DNA of 64,000 nt from positions 352,417-416,416 of the forward strand of contig JAGPNK010000021.1 in the NCBI GenBank assembly GCA_020746835.1, written 5' to 3'. The first letter of the stretch is position 1; the number at the start of each line of letters is the position of its first letter. Origin of the DNA: Stachybotrys elegans (Eukaryota > Ascomycota > Sordariomycetes > Hypocreales > Stachybotryaceae). This document shows positions 11,566-21,634 of this stretch, piece by piece. Below the pieces are notes generated by a model. The model searched no databases, was not told where the DNA came from, and was given only the letters and a program-made list of their open reading frames with translations. Both the position numbers and the translations under genes were made by a program.

Positions 11566-12417
11566 TGCACAGCAAAGACCTTTGGGAACGCCTGATATTA
11601 TTCGCTGGCTGCCGCGGAGATGTCTACTTGATCGCCAACTGTGTTAACTTAATAACCTCGCAATGTCAAGGACAGATGTAGCTTAGAACATATTTGTTAA
11701 TAATAGTGCAAATCCGATTACAACTAGTACATATCATCACAGGAGGGCAGAGTCGGCTGAGTAGAGTATCCTGTTCGGCACTCATGAGGCACCCAGCGTT
11801 TACTCGAATGCCGAGTGCTACGATACGGTGCGGCACGAACAGCTAACGCTCTGGGTAGCATCGAACTGTGCGTACAAGTGGCCTATTACTTGGCGCAACT
11901 TCTGATCCCAGGCAGTCAGCGGCCCGTGCAAGGGTTCTCAGAGCTGCCTACAACAGGTTCGGTTTGCATAATGTCAGCACCATTAAGGTAAGACTGCGGC
12001 AAAGTCACCCCACTCTGTATTTAGCTCAGAAGGCCCGATGGTTGCGATAAATGAGATCTGTCTGATATCCGTGGAGTCGCAGTAGCCAAAGGGGTGTGTG
12101 GGTGTGCCCGTTAGGGGGGGTGCCAATGTGCCACCAGCTGCCCTAATAAGTCGAGGCTAAGTGATCTGACTAGATCCCCCGCCATCCCGCCAATATTCCC
12201 CATCTCCATTTAGGGGTAACGGCAACTAACGGGGGATGAGGACGGTGGGGTTGTTGTTGACACATGCCTCGCGCTTCCCCCGGTTTGTGGTGCGTCTTCT
12301 TGTATAAGGAGGCCCAGACACCGACTTAATCACATTAGAACACCGCGTCTGTATCAAAGGTTCTATCATCATATCATATTCTAGGCTCATCCACGAAACC
12401 GTCCCATCAGCTACGCA
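11566..12417. other. Intergenic/promoter region upstream of the SDR
   Basis: No credible gene. The distal part is mixed sequence; the proximal part carries G-rich tracts and a TATA-like element about 115 bp before the SDR start. Confidence 0.55.
12303..12308 (+). promoter_or_regulatory. TATA-like element of the SDR gene
   Basis: TATAAG lies about 115 bp upstream of the start codon at 12418, a usual distance for filamentous fungi. Assigned from sequence and position only. Confidence 0.45.
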
Positions 12418-13477
12418 ATGACAATGAACGGTAACGCATTTGTGATTGGAGCCGGTAAGAAGTCTAGCATATGCGACAATGCTTCTGACAAAGTACTAAG
12501 CTGTGGTGATCTCTAGGAAACGGCATTTGCAGGGCAACTGCGATAGCCTTTGCGAAAGAGGGCGTCAAAGGGCTGTTGGTGGCCGACCTTGATCTCGATG
12601 CTGCCCTGAGAACGGCTGAGGAGTGCAAGGCCGCCGCACAGAACCCTGATTTCGTTGTCAAGGGTATTCAGCTTGATGTCTCGCTCCCGGAGGCAGTGAA
12701 GGACGCTACTTCCCTAATGGTTGAGACCTTTGGACGCATCGACTACTGTGTGAACGGCGCTGGAGTAAGTATCTTGATCTTTCTTCCAGCCTTGTATTAA
12801 ACACCTCCATGTCTTGTATGAAAGCACCAGCTGACAAAAGGACCATAGATCACAAGCGCTTCACCTACACACATTTCCAAGATTGACTTCAAGCAGTTCC
12901 AAAAAGTCTACGATGTCAATGTCAATGGAACCTTTCTTGTCCTAAATGCCGTGTCGGATGTGATGGCTACACAGGAGCCCCGTCCCAACGACGAGACCCA
13001 GCCAGGTCGAGGAACATCGCGCGGAAGCATCGTCAATGTGGCCTCTATTACGTCGACCGCTGCCCTTCCTCGAACAGCAAGCTACACGAGCTCAAAGCAC
13101 GCCGTCTTGGGCTTGACTCGCGCCGCAGGTTAGTATCACTCCTTGATTTTTGGTGCTCTCCCACACCTTGTCTATGTTTCCCTTCTAGAGACTCCCGCTG
13201 ATACATTTTTCTCTCCAATCACACAGCCATCGACAATCTTGAGAACGGCATCCGTGTCAACTGCGTCTGTCCATCGTGGGTCGACACGCCAATGACCCAA
13301 CGGGCATGTGACAACACCCCAGGCTTCGATCGCCTGGTCAAATCCCAGCTCCCAATGGGTCGGATGGCCATGTCGGAGGAAATTGCCGACTCAATCATAT
13401 TTTTGGCCAGCTCGAAGGCCAGCTTTATCACCGGAAGCAGCCTCATGGTTGATGGCGCGCTCTCAATTCGTATTTAG
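12418..13477 (+). CDS. Classical short-chain dehydrogenase/reductase
   Basis: NAD(P)-dependent oxidoreductase of the classical SDR group; substrate unknown. Four exons: 12418-12454, 12517-12764, 12849-13128 and 13227-13477, giving 271 aa, the family's usual size. The start gives MTMNGNAFVIGAG, which splices into GNGICRATA to complete the nucleotide-binding loop GAGNGICRA (a variant of TGxxxGxG, with the Thr replaced). VADLDLD supplies the acidic residue after beta-2, which by family rules favours NAD(H). Further: NGAG, the active-site Ser in NVASITS, YTSSK with catalytic Tyr and Lys, and the C-terminal VNCVCPSWVDTPM and TGSSLMVDGA. No partner gene in the immediate neighbourhood points to a pathway. 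Confidence 0.9.
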
Positions 13478-14491
13478 CAGCCCATGCCGATGGCAATGGC
13501 GAGGAAATGAGATTCACCAAAGGCAACATATATGTTAGCTGTATACAGTAATCATTTTGCTTTAGTGGTGTACCATGGAAGTCCCCTCGCAAGCGTTGAA
13601 CATGGATTAACCGCATAAGATCTCGACTATTTATCCGACTTAAGAGATTGCAATCCCCTTCGATATTCAGTAGTTGGCTGGGATGCGACATGTCAACCTG
13701 AAGTCGATGTATTGGGGCTACGATGCGCATCGAATATCAACAGCCAGTATCTACAATGGACGGTGGCCTGAGGCTCATGCTTCTAAGCAAGCGCTGCGAC
13801 GGGATTGCTAACTTGCCAAAGACGTGCTCCCAGAGTCGGATAAACAGCCGCAGTTTCGAGAATATTGGAACGCTTCTATTCTCTGGCAAGCAACTAGAAT
13901 GGTAACTCTCTTGGGTAATTCACCAATTCCAGTGATTGTCCAACCAGGCGGCCATAACGTCAACCAAACGCCATAGCTTCATCATTAAGCCAAAACCAAC
14001 TGCCCAGAAACTAAAACGATTCGCCAGAAAGTGAAAGTCATGACTGGTAATATATAAATTTGTCCCACGGAAAGGAATAGAGTGCAGGATCCACAGAATG
14101 AAGCCAAAGATAGGACGGAACAAGAGAAACTGTATTCTTTCATAATATCAAGTCAAAGGTTCCGCCACAGGGCACATAGGAGAGGCATAGAGAGCAATCT
14201 TCATGTGACTTAGACATTACCTCCCTTGAAGCCACAAAGTCAAATACTCAGCCGGTTCATGTAGCTGTCTGTGAGGGTACAGACTGGTGCCTCCATCATT
14301 AGCCACCCTGCACTTGAATTGTTGCAAAAGTCTGAGCAACAAGGAACGAACTAGTAGGATGGAAGAAACAGGGACGATATTGCTTTAGGCAGCTACTGCA
14401 AGTAAACAGGACATCAAAGTCAAATCTCTATTGATGGTCTATAACTCTAATTATGCAACACACCGCACCCAGAACTGCATCACTTCCAAGT
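13478..14491. other. Intergenic region, no gene seen
   Basis: Lies between two converging 3' ends. It is moderately A+T-rich with only short open frames and no motif. Confidence 0.6.
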
Positions 14492-15925
14492 CTACGCGCC
14501 AATCACCTCCGCCGCGGCACGGTAACCAGCGCGAATCGCACCATCCATGTATCCGACCCAGTAGTCCGACGACTCGGTGCCTGCAAAGTGGATGTTGCCC
14601 ACGGCCTGTTTCAGGGCAGCGCCGTACTGAGAGTAGATGCCAGGCCCAGCGACGGCGGTCGGTCCACCAAGCGAGTATTCCTCGCGGTTCCAGACGAAGA
14701 CTGACCATTCCGTAGCGTTCCTCGCCCTTTCGCCAAAGTAGCTGACAAAGTTTGTCTCAATGGCTTCCGTAATCTCCTCGTCGGTCTTGTCGATGTAATC
14801 GCGCATCTCGTCCGCGTTCATGAAGGCCATGATGGCACCATACTCGCCCTGGGGGCTTGACAGGTCATACGTCACGCGGCCCTGGCCAGCGTCGCTCAGG
14901 ACTTGACCCGTAAGGCCCTCTTCGGTCCAGAAAGGTGTGTCGTAGACGGCGATTCCCTTCCCGACGGCACCCATGCGCATGAGATTCTGCACGGCTTGAC
15001 GGGCGGGAGGAAGAGGAGGCGTGAAGCGAATACGAGCCGCGAGAGGAGGCGACATGGCCACTATAACGTGGGCACCCTTGAATGTCTTCCCGCTCTTCGT
15101 CTTGACATCGTAACCCTTCTTCGTCTTGGTAACACTGGTGACGGGCGAGTTGAGGGCGATGTTGCGGCTACCCAGGCGATTGGTAAGGCCCCTCGCGATG
15201 GACTCGGCACCGTTCTTCATACGCCACATCTGCGCGCCGCCCGTTGTGCCCGTGAGGCGCTCGAAGGCGCCAGGTGTGGACTCGTTGCCTCCCGCAGCAA
15301 CGTATGCGACAGTATACAGCAGTGACAGCTCGTCCGCCTCGACGGAGAAGAGGCAGCGTGTCATAAACTCGAGCATCCACATGGCAGAATCATTGAGCTC
15401 CAGACTGTCGAGCCACTGCTTCAGGGAGACTGCATCCCACTCCTTGGCATCGGGGTGGTTCCAGGGGTTCTGGACGTCGATCTGGGCGGCCATTTCGTTC
15501 AGCGCAGTCTGGGCGCCGAAGACCTGCCAAAGACTGTCCTCGCCGATCGGCGGGAGGGGGCCGAGGGGACCGGTACTGGGATAGAGTTGCCTGTCGCCTT
15601 GATACCACAGAACGTTGTTGCCGTTGTCGGGGATCTCAATGCGCTCGATGCCAAGCTCGTCAACGAGTGCAAGGGCCATATCTTGGGTTGGGCCCAAGAA
15701 CGTGCCTCCCACGTCTACATAGCCGCCGTTGTCCAAAGAGACAGTGTGGGCTCGACCGCTGGTGCGGTTGCGTGCTTCGAGCACAATGAAACTCTTGCCT
15801 GCCTCGGACAGTGCTTTGGCAGCCGACAAGCCCGATACTCCGCCGCCGATGATGATGGCGTCATAGAGCTTTTCGGCGAGCGAGGGTGTCGCTGCCAACA
15901 GAAAGAGGGAGAAGGAGAGTCTCAT
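14492..15925 (-). CDS. Secreted flavin-containing amine oxidase
   Basis: FAD-dependent amine oxidase: oxidative deamination of an amine (or amino acid) giving an aldehyde or keto acid, ammonia and hydrogen peroxide. One exon, 477 aa. The second in-frame Met (15925) is chosen because it gives a compact signal peptide (MRLSFSLFLLAATPSLA); an upstream Met at 15946 would add a charged septapeptide. Motifs: IIGGGVSGLSAAKAL (FAD Rossmann loop), LEARNRTSGRAHT (the usual GGR is SGR here), the MAO-type GPTQDMALALVDELGIE, and the C-terminal FAGTE...WVGYMDGAIRAG flavin region. Length and order match fungal monoamine oxidases. Export is inferred only from the leader; most characterised fungal MAOs are intracellular, so this is a less usual member. 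Confidence 0.88.
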   Translation of the reverse strand: MRLSFSLFLLAATPSLAEKLYDAIIIGGGVSGLSAAKALSEAGKSFIVLEARNRTSGRAHTVSLDNGGYVDVGGTFLGPTQDMALALVDELGIERIEIPDNGNNVLWYQGDRQLYPSTGPLGPLPPIGEDSLWQVFGAQTALNEMAAQIDVQNPWNHPDAKEWDAVSLKQWLDSLELNDSAMWMLEFMTRCLFSVEADELSLLYTVAYVAAGGNESTPGAFERLTGTTGGAQMWRMKNGAESIARGLTNRLGSRNIALNSPVTSVTKTKKGYDVKTKSGKTFKGAHVIVAMSPPLAARIRFTPPLPPARQAVQNLMRMGAVGKGIAVYDTPFWTEEGLTGQVLSDAGQGRVTYDLSSPQGEYGAIMAFMNADEMRDYIDKTDEEITEAIETNFVSYFGERARNATEWSVFVWNREEYSLGGPTAVAGPGIYSQYGAALKQAVGNIHFAGTESSDYWVGYMDGAIRAGYRAAAEVIGA

Positions 15926-16094
15926 TTTTATCTTTATGTCCCTCAAAGGAAAAAGAAAATTAAAATTTTTTTAAGGCCAGTGAAGACAGGGAAGAAGGCA
16001 AAATGAGTGACAAGCGACGAGCACCGACAGTGCAACAGAGGCAATTCCTGTGGGATGTGACAATTGTGAAGACTACAAGGCAACGAGCATCTGA

Positions 16095-16102
16095 TATTTA
16101 TA
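16095..16102 (-). promoter_or_regulatory. TATA box of the amine oxidase gene
   Basis: On the minus strand this reads TATAAATA, about 170 bp upstream of the amine oxidase start at 15925. Position and a perfect consensus are the only evidence. Confidence 0.45.
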
Positions 16103-17170
16103 CATAACGTTCTGCGGATGCGAGGAAAACTGGGCGCATCGTGACGGCCGCAGCTGAGCGTAGACATTGGTGCCCTGTCGTCGGCCTCGAGCACGCTCTG
16201 CTGCAACAGTGCGTCCCTTGTTCCCCAAGACTCTAGGATTGTGCCACTAGGCCGCCTGGCTTCACGGACCGAAGGAAGTCCCTTGCTTCCATTATTGATT
16301 CTCGACCCGATAAAGGGGTGCTGTCTGTCCGCATCAGGCCGTAAGCCATTGACCAAAGTGCAAATAAAACCCTGTAGCCGAGCCTGGCTTATGTCGCATT
16401 GCACGTGCGGAAGGTATCATTGCCCCTCCCCGACTCGCATGGATAAGTAGCATTGGCGAGATTGGCCATCCCTGCTCTCCTGCTTCACCTGCAGCTGTGC
16501 GGCTGGGTCGATGTAACGCAATCGCCGGATGGCGCCTTTGTGATTGTTCCCCCTCCTTTCTTCTCCCCTCGCGCTCCCCTCGCGCTCTTACGTGATGCAT
16601 AATGGGTCTATCCGCCTGTTCCTGAGCTAGATAAATACTTCTCAATCTGTCATAGTATCGGATTCCGTGCCGCTCGCGTGGCTCGATCGCCTTGGCGGCG
16701 ATGGGTCACATTGATGACTGCGTTGTTTTCCAACATCCCTGGGCAGAAATTCCTTCCACCAAGTTATTTTTAACCGTACAGAATGTTCCAGGCGCGCTCT
16801 CTGCATATCTGCGATCTGGGCGAGTGTGACCTGATAACATGGGCGAACCGCATGCAATGGTCGTCACCTAGGGTGATCTAATGAGAGTATACTCCGTAGA
16901 TAGCACGATACTACGTGGTGGTCATTTCATTTTAGGAGGGAAAAGTTAGCCTACCGAGGAATGTGTCGCCCATCCGCAGCCGACACTCAACGCCACTATT
17001 GCCTCGATTATGATAGAGTAGATGCGTGCAGTGAGGAAAAAGAATAATAGTGTATGCAAACAATGATAGTTACCCTACTGCCCGCAGGGCCAAAGAACAG
17101 GGTCAGACAATAAAGGGATCGTCAGACTGCTAACATCACCCGTTGGCCGGAGGCACAGAACAATAAGGGG

Positions 17171-17198
17171 CTGCGGCTGCGGCTGCGGCTGCGGCTGC
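17171..17198. repeat. (CTGCGG)n hexanucleotide repeat
   Basis: Four perfect CTGCGG units plus CTGC, about 210 bp beyond the 3' end of the nuclease-ATPase gene. Confidence 0.9.
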
Positions 17199-17410
17199 AA
17201 GGTTAGCAGACTGGGCTCTCGATGTGTATACGTATCGTACCGTTCGTCGGCTCTATCCCATCGGGGCACAGAATCAGGAATTCACAAATTTTGAAGGCGC
17301 TGCTTGTGCGGGCTTGATGTTCGACCTTGATATTTCTTTTCATACAAGCATTTGCGCTGGCCCGAATATTGACCAGTGCTTCCCTACTCTTACACCCTAC
17401 TTACACTACG

Positions 17411-20400
17411 TCAGACATCTGAATTGGTTTTATACAAGACCCCCCTCTCGCCCATCTGTGCCCTGACGACCGAATACTGGCCCTGCTCCTCTGGGTCTCG
17501 CTCAATGAGATAGCGGCTATGGGTAATCACTACAATCCAATCCGCCACCGTCTGCGACAAGATCCCACACAGTCTGACCACCGCCGCCTGCCCTGCCTCG
17601 TCAAGGCTGTCGAAAACCTCGTCCACCAGGAGGTACCGCGCGCGATGAGCGCTCCGGGCCCAAGACAGCTGCAGCAGAGCAAAGAAGAGTGCGAGATCGA
17701 CGCGCTTGCGCTCGCCACCTGAGCGCTTCCCGTATGCTAGGGAGTGGTGCACGGCAAGACTTCCGTCGAGCACAGCCCCGGAGCTGGCTTCGTCGTTGGT
17801 CATGGACTCGTCAATGGATTCCGTCTCGAAGAGGGAGCGAAGCATTCCTGCAGCTACGACGCGCGTATGGCGCGTATCGTCGTACAGGGCCGTGAGAACC
17901 TGCGCGAGCAGCGTATTCAGTTCCGACAGCGACTTGCCCAAGACGAGGTCGTGGAAACTTGCCGATGCCCTAGCCGTGGATTTGGCCGAAGACGAGACAC
18001 GGCGGGTGCGCCTCGCCATCGAAGAGGACCAGAAAGCAAAAAGCTCGCGGTCTGTAGCGATCTCTTCTATTTTCCTAGTCAGGGCATCTTGCTCCAGGCG
18101 TAGAGAAGCGAGAGAGGACTGCTCCGTTGTGATGAGGTGCCTGTACGTGTCCACGTCGCGTTGTTTGAGGCTGACTTGCTGCTGCAAAGCCTCGCAGGCG
18201 CTCTGTGCCTGGATGAGCTGGGCGAACTGCTCTTTGATCGCAGCTGAGCGGTCCATGGCAGACTGTTCTTGGGCGATCATTACATCAGTCTCCTTCTCCA
18301 GATTCCGGAGCCGTAGGGCGCTTTTCTCGAGATCTTGTCGAGCGACATGGATATTTATTGTCTCCTGATTGGGCTGGAATTCCACTCGCCGAAAGCTGCG
18401 TTTTAGCATGCCATATACCCGCATGAGTCCTCCGAACGCCGCTGCTTGGAAGCGGATAGTGATGAGCTTCACAGCATGGAAAAGTCCGGTAGCACGAGCA
18501 TCCGCCAAGCGTTTCAGTTTTTCATCCAGTGCCAGCCGAGCCTGAGCTAGCCAAATCGCTTCTCCTGCTGGCTTCTCCTGCAACCGGCTCACAAACTCTC
18601 CTAGTCGTCGTAAATTCTCCTCCTCAATGTAAACCCGGTTCTGAAGGGTCACAAGATCAGAACGAACATCGATGGCGGACTGAGACCCCTCATGCAAGCC
18701 ATGGGGCTCCTGACATCTTTGCCCCGTGCACGTCTGGCTTTCTTCAGTGTCAGATTCTTGGACGATCTTAGATTCGAGGACCTTGCGCTCTTCAACGGCT
18801 GTTTCCAAGGACAAAACAGCCTCCTGGGACTCGGACTCAAATCGGTTCTGGGCCTGAGCAAGATCCTCAAGCTTCCCTTCCATATATTTGATAGTGCCCA
18901 GTAAACCATTCAGTTGACTATTGAGTCGCTCCACGTCATTGTCAACATGTTTGAGCAAAAGCCTCGAAACCTGTGCACACTGGTCAAGGATTGATAACCC
19001 GAGCGACGCCCCGATCAGATCGCGCCGCTGCGCCACTGACATGCTCAAGAAGCTGACTGCACTCTCGTGTCCCAGAACAACAGTCCTGACGTAGGTTTCA
19101 TAGTCTGTTCCGAGCAGCTCATTGATGGCTGCCTGGGTTGTTCGTGCATCGGGATGTTCAAGTTGCAACTGTGGCTCTCCATGCAGCGAAACTATGACCC
19201 GGTTCCCTTCGACTTTGTGCTTGCGATAGCGCGTGATGGAGTAGCCGTTGGCAAACTCTAGCACGACGGAGCAGTTTTTGCCCTCGTTATCATTGATAAC
19301 ATCGTTGGCTGCAAGCCCTGCACGTAGGCTGCGTCCAAACTGGCACCAAACCATCGCCTCAACAAGAGTGCTCTTGCCAGAGCCATTGTCGCCAACCAGG
19401 AAGGTCAGTCCACGTGGGACATCTTGGTGGAAGTCCAAGGTGATGGTTCCCTGCACGCCGAGAAAGTTGGTGATGGTGAGCTTCCGTGGCTCTGCGACGA
19501 AGATGTGAGTTTCCGATTTGGCGAGCTCAGCAGTGGAGCCTGTGCCGACAGGGCGATATGACTTGTCGAGAAAGTCTTTGTGGTTGATTTCGCCGTCAGT
19601 GTCCTGATCGGTCCTATGGTGTGAGGCTTGGATGACTCGCTGACCGATTCGTATCAGCTCGTCTCGTCGAGACACCAGGGACTCGTCAAGATCTAGCGAG
19701 TCCACGTACTCCTGAACCGCTGATATCAGATCGAGTTTCTTGGGCTGCGGTTCGGGGCCAGAATCATTCTGGGTTTCCGAGGCCAGCGCGACGTCCTTTG
19801 TTGTCTCTACGGCTGCCTCATCTTGTTTGGGTTCCTGCAGTGGTTGAATGGCAGCGTCACTTGCAGGGACCGATGCACCAAACCCTCTGAAGATTCCTTT
19901 GTCGGCGTTGAGAGCCAATCCTATCGGGGTCCAGTTACGCACACTTCGAACACCGAGTGAAAGAAGTTTGTCGCGAGCCGTCACATACTTGTACCGAGTT
20001 AGGTCTCCTAGGAGCATGACATGCTTATCCATTACGGCACTTTGGTCGACTTGGCCATCGAGGACTTGCTGCAGATTGGCCGTGGTGTAGCCCACTCCAT
20101 GGGGGTTGATGAGCATTTCGTGCTCGAGTGTCTCTGGATTCAACAGGAGAACTCCCCGTTGTTCATCGTACAGATCAGCCCAACTCAATTGTAAAGGAGA
20201 GCCGAGATAAGTAACGCCCCCCATAGCTGAAGAAACGGCATGTCCCAGGTTTGGCTGAAGAAGGGTTTGGTGAGCGTGAAAGTGCCCCGTAAAAGTCCGA
20301 GCCAGCGGAGAAAAACGGTCTGCACCCGTGAAGCCACGGTGCGTGATGGAGTTGGCCACGGGAGGCTTGTCAGGGTCAGCAGAGACGACATGCCGCTGTG

Positions 20401-20905
20401 TTATTGCTTTGTTGATTGCAAGGTGAGCAAAGGCAACCGTCTCGCGTGCCTCGGCAGGATCCAGGGCAGCGACAGCACTGATCAGCTCGTCCTGCTCCTC
20501 GCGGAAGGGCAACAGCAAGACGCGTCGACCATCCCACTCGTGGCTGGCGACGCGACTATGGACCGAGATGAATGGATCCAGGCGGCCCACTTTGAGGGCC
20601 TCCAATGCCGTCGTCTCATAATCGCGGCGGTAGGCGAGGTCATGGTTGCCGAGGACGATGTGGACGCGTGGCACGACATCGCTGAGGAGGCTGACGAAGC
20701 GGTAGCAGGCGGAGAGGACATGCGTCGGCTGCATGGTACGGCTCGTCAGCAGGTCGCCGCAAATGATGACGCGCTCGACCTTGTTCCGTGACGCCTGTCC
20801 GACGATCCATTGCGCTGTCTTGCGCACCCGGTCAAGATCATGGTGTTTGAAGTGAAGGTCGCTGAGGAGCAGCCATCGCACGGAGCCGGCCCCAAGCCTT
20901 TGCAT
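17411..20905 (-). CDS. SbcD/Mre11-type nuclease fused to an SbcC/Rad50-type ATPase, single polypeptide
   Basis: One uninterrupted 1164-codon frame. Residues 1-330 form a calcineurin-like metallophosphoesterase of SbcD/Mre11 type with every metal motif: SDLH (15-18), CGDLL (49-53), GNHD (86-89), His161 and GHFH (207-210). A low-complexity acidic linker (345-390) leads to an SMC/Rad50-type ATPase: Walker A GDNGSGKST (505-513), coiled coil about 645-955, ABC signature SGGERKR (1062-1068), Walker B YLLVDE (1091-1096), D-loop SLDE and H-loop Thr-His (1128-1129). In bacteria SbcD and SbcC are separate subunits of an ATP-dependent end-processing nuclease; eukaryotic Mre11 and Rad50 are also separate. 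The coil is much shorter than in SbcC or Rad50. At its turn is CTGQRC (726-731) rather than the zinc-hook CxxC. The usual Q-loop Gln seems to be His613. Lack of introns contrasts with most neighbours. Likely role: DNA end repair; compartment unknown, no presequence seen. Confidence 0.9.
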   Translation of the reverse strand: MQRLGAGSVRWLLLSDLHFKHHDLDRVRKTAQWIVGQASRNKVERVIICGDLLTSRTMQPTHVLSACYRFVSLLSDVVPRVHIVLGNHDLAYRRDYETTALEALKVGRLDPFISVHSRVASHEWDGRRVLLLPFREEQDELISAVAALDPAEARETVAFAHLAINKAITQRHVVSADPDKPPVANSITHRGFTGADRFSPLARTFTGHFHAHQTLLQPNLGHAVSSAMGGVTYLGSPLQLSWADLYDEQRGVLLLNPETLEHEMLINPHGVGYTTANLQQVLDGQVDQSAVMDKHVMLLGDLTRYKYVTARDKLLSLGVRSVRNWTPIGLALNADKGIFRGFGASVPASDAAIQPLQEPKQDEAAVETTKDVALASETQNDSGPEPQPKKLDLISAVQEYVDSLDLDESLVSRRDELIRIGQRVIQASHHRTDQDTDGEINHKDFLDKSYRPVGTGSTAELAKSETHIFVAEPRKLTITNFLGVQGTITLDFHQDVPRGLTFLVGDNGSGKSTLVEAMVWCQFGRSLRAGLAANDVINDNEGKNCSVVLEFANGYSITRYRKHKVEGNRVIVSLHGEPQLQLEHPDARTTQAAINELLGTDYETYVRTVVLGHESAVSFLSMSVAQRRDLIGASLGLSILDQCAQVSRLLLKHVDNDVERLNSQLNGLLGTIKYMEGKLEDLAQAQNRFESESQEAVLSLETAVEERKVLESKIVQESDTEESQTCTGQRCQEPHGLHEGSQSAIDVRSDLVTLQNRVYIEEENLRRLGEFVSRLQEKPAGEAIWLAQARLALDEKLKRLADARATGLFHAVKLITIRFQAAAFGGLMRVYGMLKRSFRRVEFQPNQETINIHVARQDLEKSALRLRNLEKETDVMIAQEQSAMDRSAAIKEQFAQLIQAQSACEALQQQVSLKQRDVDTYRHLITTEQSSLASLRLEQDALTRKIEEIATDRELFAFWSSSMARRTRRVSSSAKSTARASASFHDLVLGKSLSELNTLLAQVLTALYDDTRHTRVVAAGMLRSLFETESIDESMTNDEASSGAVLDGSLAVHHSLAYGKRSGGERKRVDLALFFALLQLSWARSAHRARYLLVDEVFDSLDEAGQAAVVRLCGILSQTVADWIVVITHSRYLIERDPEEQGQYSVVRAQMGERGVLYKTNSDV

Positions 20906-21634
20906 GGCTCATGGCGGTGATGAGAGGACGAATAATATAGAAGAAAATGCTTCCCTCCGAAATGCAAAGAGACGTCAAGGGTTCAGGCAGCGCGATACAT
21001 TTTTTGGAGAAATGCTCATGTCATGGATGATGTAGTTTTTTCCAGGTTGAAGCCAGCAAAATCACGATAAGATAAGCCCTCCCACCAACCAACTCAGCCA
21101 AGCAACCCAGTTAGTAGAAAGATATGGCGAGACGGCCCATCAAGTGCCATTAGAAGAATGAAACAAGCCGTTGATAAAATATTATATACTACCGTAATTA
21201 TGCCAGCTCATCCAGAGTTTTATTACATGTCTCAACCGCTATGTGAGATGTGAGATTTCCCGTTCATGTACCCCAATGGGATACAGACCAGCGACTTCGA
21301 GGAGGCCCCCTCTGACGATAAACACAGCATAATTGCGTCGCACGAGGCGCATTGAACCGGATATTTACCACCCTGCACCAACCTTCCCCTACATACTACA
21401 TCGCCCCCAACTCGCCCCCAAATTACGTCCCAATCTATGGCGCCATACGTGTTGTAATCATTGCGCCGAAACAGCCGGCACAGTTACTCGGCATGCAAAA
21501 CGTGAACCGTCATCAGGCAAGTCTTCGTAATCCTCAGCCTCCCTGAGAGCAGGGGAGCGACACCCAAATCCCCTTGCAGAGCTAGCTGTCTGTTCTTCCT
21601 CTGTATTCATTCTCCTAGGCCCAAATTCTCCACT
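20906..21634. other. Divergent intergenic/promoter region
   Basis: Separates the 5' ends of the nuclease-ATPase gene and the TMEM53-like gene. Short frames only. The part near 21.15-21.25 kb is A+T-rich. No clear TATA box at a standard distance. Confidence 0.55.

Larger units (their letters stand above)
15926..17410. other. Intergenic region, no gene seen
   Basis: About 1.5 kb between the 5' end of the amine oxidase and the 3' end of the nuclease-ATPase gene. Only short unrelated frames occur. It contains the TATA-like site listed separately and a CTGCGG microsatellite. Confidence 0.6.
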
